Assembly (NCBI GenBank): GCA_038214535.1
Contig: JBBQRS010000115.1
Location: 1-15,205 of the forward strand
DNA: 15,205 nt
Origin: JBBQRS01 sp038214535
GTDB lineage: Bacteria > Chloroflexota > Anaerolineae > CG2-30-64-16
Direction of reading: 5' to 3'
Shown: positions 12,928 through 15,205 of the stretch, piece after piece
Numbering within the stretch: the stretch's first letter is position 1
Layout: every line of letters starts with the position of its first letter
Notes under the pieces: model-generated
Seen by the model: the letters and a program-made list of their open reading frames with translations, nothing else
What the model was told of the DNA's origin: nothing
Databases searched by the model: none
Made by a program: the position numbers and the translations under genes

Positions 12928-14649
12928 ATGGGAAATGCGATTGCACTATCCGATACCGTCGAAAACTTCCAGCGCAACGCGCCGGCGATCGGCGTGTTCG
13001 TGGCCGGCGACCCGCGCATTGACGCCGAAAGCCGCCAGCGCTGCCGCAACATCTGCCGCATGGTGGCCGACACGCTGGCTGACCGCGTCAAGAACCCCGA
13101 CGGCTCGCCCGCGAAGGTGGTCTACGCGTCCATCCTCGTGGACGGCGAGGCGCAGGCCGATGTAGTCGCCAAGCAGTTCCAGGATGCCAACGTCAAGGTG
13201 CTGGTGTGCGCGCCTGATACCTGGGCCTTCCCGCAGTTGAGCGTGATCTCGCTGCTCCAGCAGTTCCCCAAAGACACGCCGATCAATTTCACGTGCGGCA
13301 ACAGCGGCCCCAAGCCGGGCGTCGTGTTCGCGCACGCCGTCAACGGCGCGGTGATGCAATATGGCAAGCTCTCGCACCTGAACGTGGGTTCGTGGCCCGA
13401 CACCGGGTTGGACCCGCAGATGACGGAAGGCACGGCGCAGGCGTTGGTGGATTGGGCCGCAGCGGCCCTCACCACCCAGGCGCTGAAGGGGCGGCGCGTG
13501 GTGGTGTTCGGCCACGACTCGATGGGCATGGAGACCGCGCTGGCGCACGTCATCTCGACCCGCCGCCAGTTCGGCATCGAGATCACCCGGCTGGACATGA
13601 AGCTGTTGGCCGACATGCTCAACAAGAAGGCTTACGACGCCGAAGAACTCAAGGCGATGCGCGCGTTCATTGACGGGCATATCGGCAAGCGGCTGGAAAT
13701 CCGCGACGACGCCGACTCGGCGCGCTTCAACCAGAGCCTCGCGCTCTACTTGATCACGCGCGACCTGCTCAAAGACCTGAACGCGGTCGGCGGCGGCTTC
13801 ATGAGCCAGCTCGAATGGGGTTCCGACCCGCGCGGCATCCCCTTGCCGGTGGCCGATGCGATGGAGTCCTTCTTCAACTCGTCGTTCGACCACAACGGGC
13901 CGAAGACGCCCATCCCGTTCGCCACTGAGGCCGACGCGCAGGGGTTACTGACGATGTTGTTCATGTCGTCGCTGACAGGCGGGCAGCCGCCACTCTTCAT
14001 GGACTTCCGCAAGGTGTGGGAGCCATGGGAGATCAAGGCGCTGGCCGACCGCATCGGCTACACGCTGCCTGCCGACGCGCAGTGGGCGCAGAAGGGCTTC
14101 GTGGACGGCGACAACTCCGGCTCCGCCTCGTTCGACTGGGCCGCGAAACCGGGCGCGAGCGTCGCGGAGATCATGGCGGGCGTCAGTATGCCGCAGGCCG
14201 ACACCGGCTACTTCCCCGGCATGGGCAACTCGGTGAACTTCGTCTCGCCGGGCGGGCTGGAAGGCATCGCCGGCCGCCTCACCTACAGCGACCTGAGCGC
14301 GATGTTCAGCATGAGCTGGGACGAAGCCGCGACCGCGGAGATCCCCGACCCCATCGCGACGGCGTTCTGCCAGACCACCACCGCCGAATGGCCGCATTCC
14401 TTCGTCGTGCCCAAATACGCCACGATGTCGGAATACAAGCATCTGCCGCCGGCCAATCACTTCCACATGGTGCAGGGTCTCAGCCCGGCGCGGCTGGAAT
14501 ACTGGATGGATTTGAACACCGTGCTGTCGCAGGCGAACTGGGCCGCGCGCCCCGCCTACATCGAGGGCGTGGATCGCCCATTGCCGCTGATGTACGCGGC
14601 CAACGGCGGCGAGAACAACGCCAAGCTGATGCTGGGAAAGAAGCTGTAA
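12928..14649 (+). CDS. L-fucose isomerase family protein
   Basis: The protein has 573 residues, close to the roughly 590 of characterised L-fucose isomerases. The N-terminal domain begins PAIGVFVAGDPRIDAESRQR. The central domain has GRRVVVFGHDSMGMETA and a lysine-rich helix (LDMKLLADMLNKKAYDAEEL). By comparison with the family, the Mn-binding and catalytic residues are E334 (FATEADAQG), D359 (FMDFRKVW) and H511 (PPANHFHMVQG), and all three are present. The family converts an aldose to its ketose (L-fucose to L-fuculose, D-arabinose to D-ribulose) in the cytosol. The exact sugar is uncertain, because this protein is clearly diverged from the enterobacterial one. It follows the URO-D-like gene after 63 nt, and its stop is one base before the next start, suggesting coupled translation. 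Confidence 0.85.
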   Translation: MGNAIALSDTVENFQRNAPAIGVFVAGDPRIDAESRQRCRNICRMVADTLADRVKNPDGSPAKVVYASILVDGEAQADVVAKQFQDANVKVLVCAPDTWAFPQLSVISLLQQFPKDTPINFTCGNSGPKPGVVFAHAVNGAVMQYGKLSHLNVGSWPDTGLDPQMTEGTAQALVDWAAAALTTQALKGRRVVVFGHDSMGMETALAHVISTRRQFGIEITRLDMKLLADMLNKKAYDAEELKAMRAFIDGHIGKRLEIRDDADSARFNQSLALYLITRDLLKDLNAVGGGFMSQLEWGSDPRGIPLPVADAMESFFNSSFDHNGPKTPIPFATEADAQGLLTMLFMSSLTGGQPPLFMDFRKVWEPWEIKALADRIGYTLPADAQWAQKGFVDGDNSGSASFDWAAKPGASVAEIMAGVSMPQADTGYFPGMGNSVNFVSPGGLEGIAGRLTYSDLSAMFSMSWDEAATAEIPDPIATAFCQTTTAEWPHSFVVPKYATMSEYKHLPPANHFHMVQGLSPARLEYWMDLNTVLSQANWAARPAYIEGVDRPLPLMYAANGGENNAKLMLGKKL

Positions 14650-14650
14650 A

Positions 14651-15205
14651 ATGTCCAACAAAGCACTTGAGCAGGGTGAAGGCATTCTGCGGCTCGCGCC
14701 GACCTGGGTGCCGCGGTCCTTCTGCATCCCAGGTAAGCGCCTCAAACTGCACCCCGACGATCTCTATGCCTTCGGCGCGCATCGCGGCGGCATTGACGAA
14801 CGCTGGTTTTCCTCCACGACGAAGGCCGATAACGGCCCGGAGACCACGGAAGATGAGGGGTTGAGTTACGTGGTATGGGGCGATGAAGAGCAACCGACGA
14901 AGACCCTGTTCAGAGATATGATTACCGAGTTGGGGGCCGAATTGCTCGGCGACGCCCTGTGGGATCGGTATCATGCCTGGCCGATGTACTCCAAGCTCTT
15001 CGACAACAAGGGCGCGTTGCCGCATCACATCCATCAAATGGAAGAGCACGCGCGACGCGTCGGGCAGGAATCCAAGCCGGAGACCTACTATTTCCCTCGC
15101 CAACTGAACAACTACGGCGCGGACGCCCCCTACACCTACTTCGGGCTGGAACCGGGCACGACGAAGGCGCAGATCCGTCACTGCCTGGAAATCTGGGATC
15201 AGGGC
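14651..15205 (+). CDS. Phosphomannose-isomerase-like cupin protein, N-terminal part (3' end outside window)
   Basis: The frame is open from ATG 14651, one base after the fucose-isomerase-like stop, to the window end (185 codons), so the C-terminus is missing. The start has only a weak purine-rich site (GGGAAAGAAG) upstream. Two segments look like a type I phosphomannose-isomerase cupin: a histidine cluster LPHHIHQ (H125, H126, H128) and, after 13 residues, KPETYYFP (K142, E144). These resemble the metal-binding QxH and KxE pattern of that family. The earlier RSFCIPGKRLKLHPDDLYAFG and KTLFRDMITELGAELLGD segments fit a PMI-like N-terminal domain. Coupling to the isomerase gene suggests a role in the same sugar pathway, perhaps another isomerase or a sugar-binding cupin. 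Identification is by motif only. Confidence 0.6.
   Translation, partial: MSNKALEQGEGILRLAPTWVPRSFCIPGKRLKLHPDDLYAFGAHRGGIDERWFSSTTKADNGPETTEDEGLSYVVWGDEEQPTKTLFRDMITELGAELLGDALWDRYHAWPMYSKLFDNKGALPHHIHQMEEHARRVGQESKPETYYFPRQLNNYGADAPYTYFGLEPGTTKAQIRHCLEIWDQG

Noticed and set aside
1..15205. CRISPR arrays, tRNA or rRNA genes, phage genes
   Set aside because: No regularly spaced direct repeats, no rRNA-like stretches and no tRNA cloverleaf were seen in the short gaps; almost all of the window is protein-coding.

Overview
This is a high-GC bacterial window with tightly packed genes. It looks like accessory carbohydrate metabolism from a member of the Chloroflexota (Anaerolineae-like). That placement is inferred from the gene families (fused E1, DUF4432, URO-D-like and FucI-like genes side by side) and from short palindromic intergenic repeats of a kind common in that phylum. 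No marker gene in the window proves it.

Left part (1-3055): the 3' end of a PfkB-family sugar kinase (+) converges on a two-gene minus-strand unit. That unit is an MFS transporter followed by a radical-SAM enzyme of the AmmeMemoRadiSam type (AmrS). A long near-perfect hairpin lies between the convergent genes. At 3056-3229, two back-to-back sigma70-type promoters share inverted TTGACA boxes. One fires leftward to the MFS gene. The other, a perfect TTGACA-17-TATAAT, fires rightward.

Middle part (3230-7530): a DeoR/GlpR-type sugar regulator is followed by a 2-oxoacid/acetoin-dehydrogenase-type complex. The complex has a fused E1 alpha-beta protein and an E2 acyltransferase with one lipoyl domain and two consecutive E3-binding domains. 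No E3 is present here. The E2 linker contains a tandem 39-nt repeat whose core is identical over 20 nt to the intergenic palindrome at 545-564. A repeat element therefore appears to be translated inside a protein.

Right part (7531-15205): from its own promoter runs a sugar/polyol catabolic series. It comprises an FGGY kinase, a DUF4432 mutarotase-like protein, a zinc alcohol dehydrogenase of the erythritol/threitol dehydrogenase type, a URO-D-superfamily protein with a thiol-methyltransferase zinc motif, an L-fucose isomerase family protein and the start of a phosphomannose-isomerase-like cupin protein (cut by the window end). Palindromic repeats sit on both sides of the dehydrogenase gene.

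Taken together, the window encodes import (MFS), regulation (DeoR), mutarotation, isomerisation, oxidation and phosphorylation of a sugar or polyol, and a thiamine-diphosphate/lipoate complex that could make acyl-CoA from a breakdown product. The actual substrate cannot be read from the sequence; a deoxy-sugar such as L-fucose, or a tetritol/pentitol, fits the families best.
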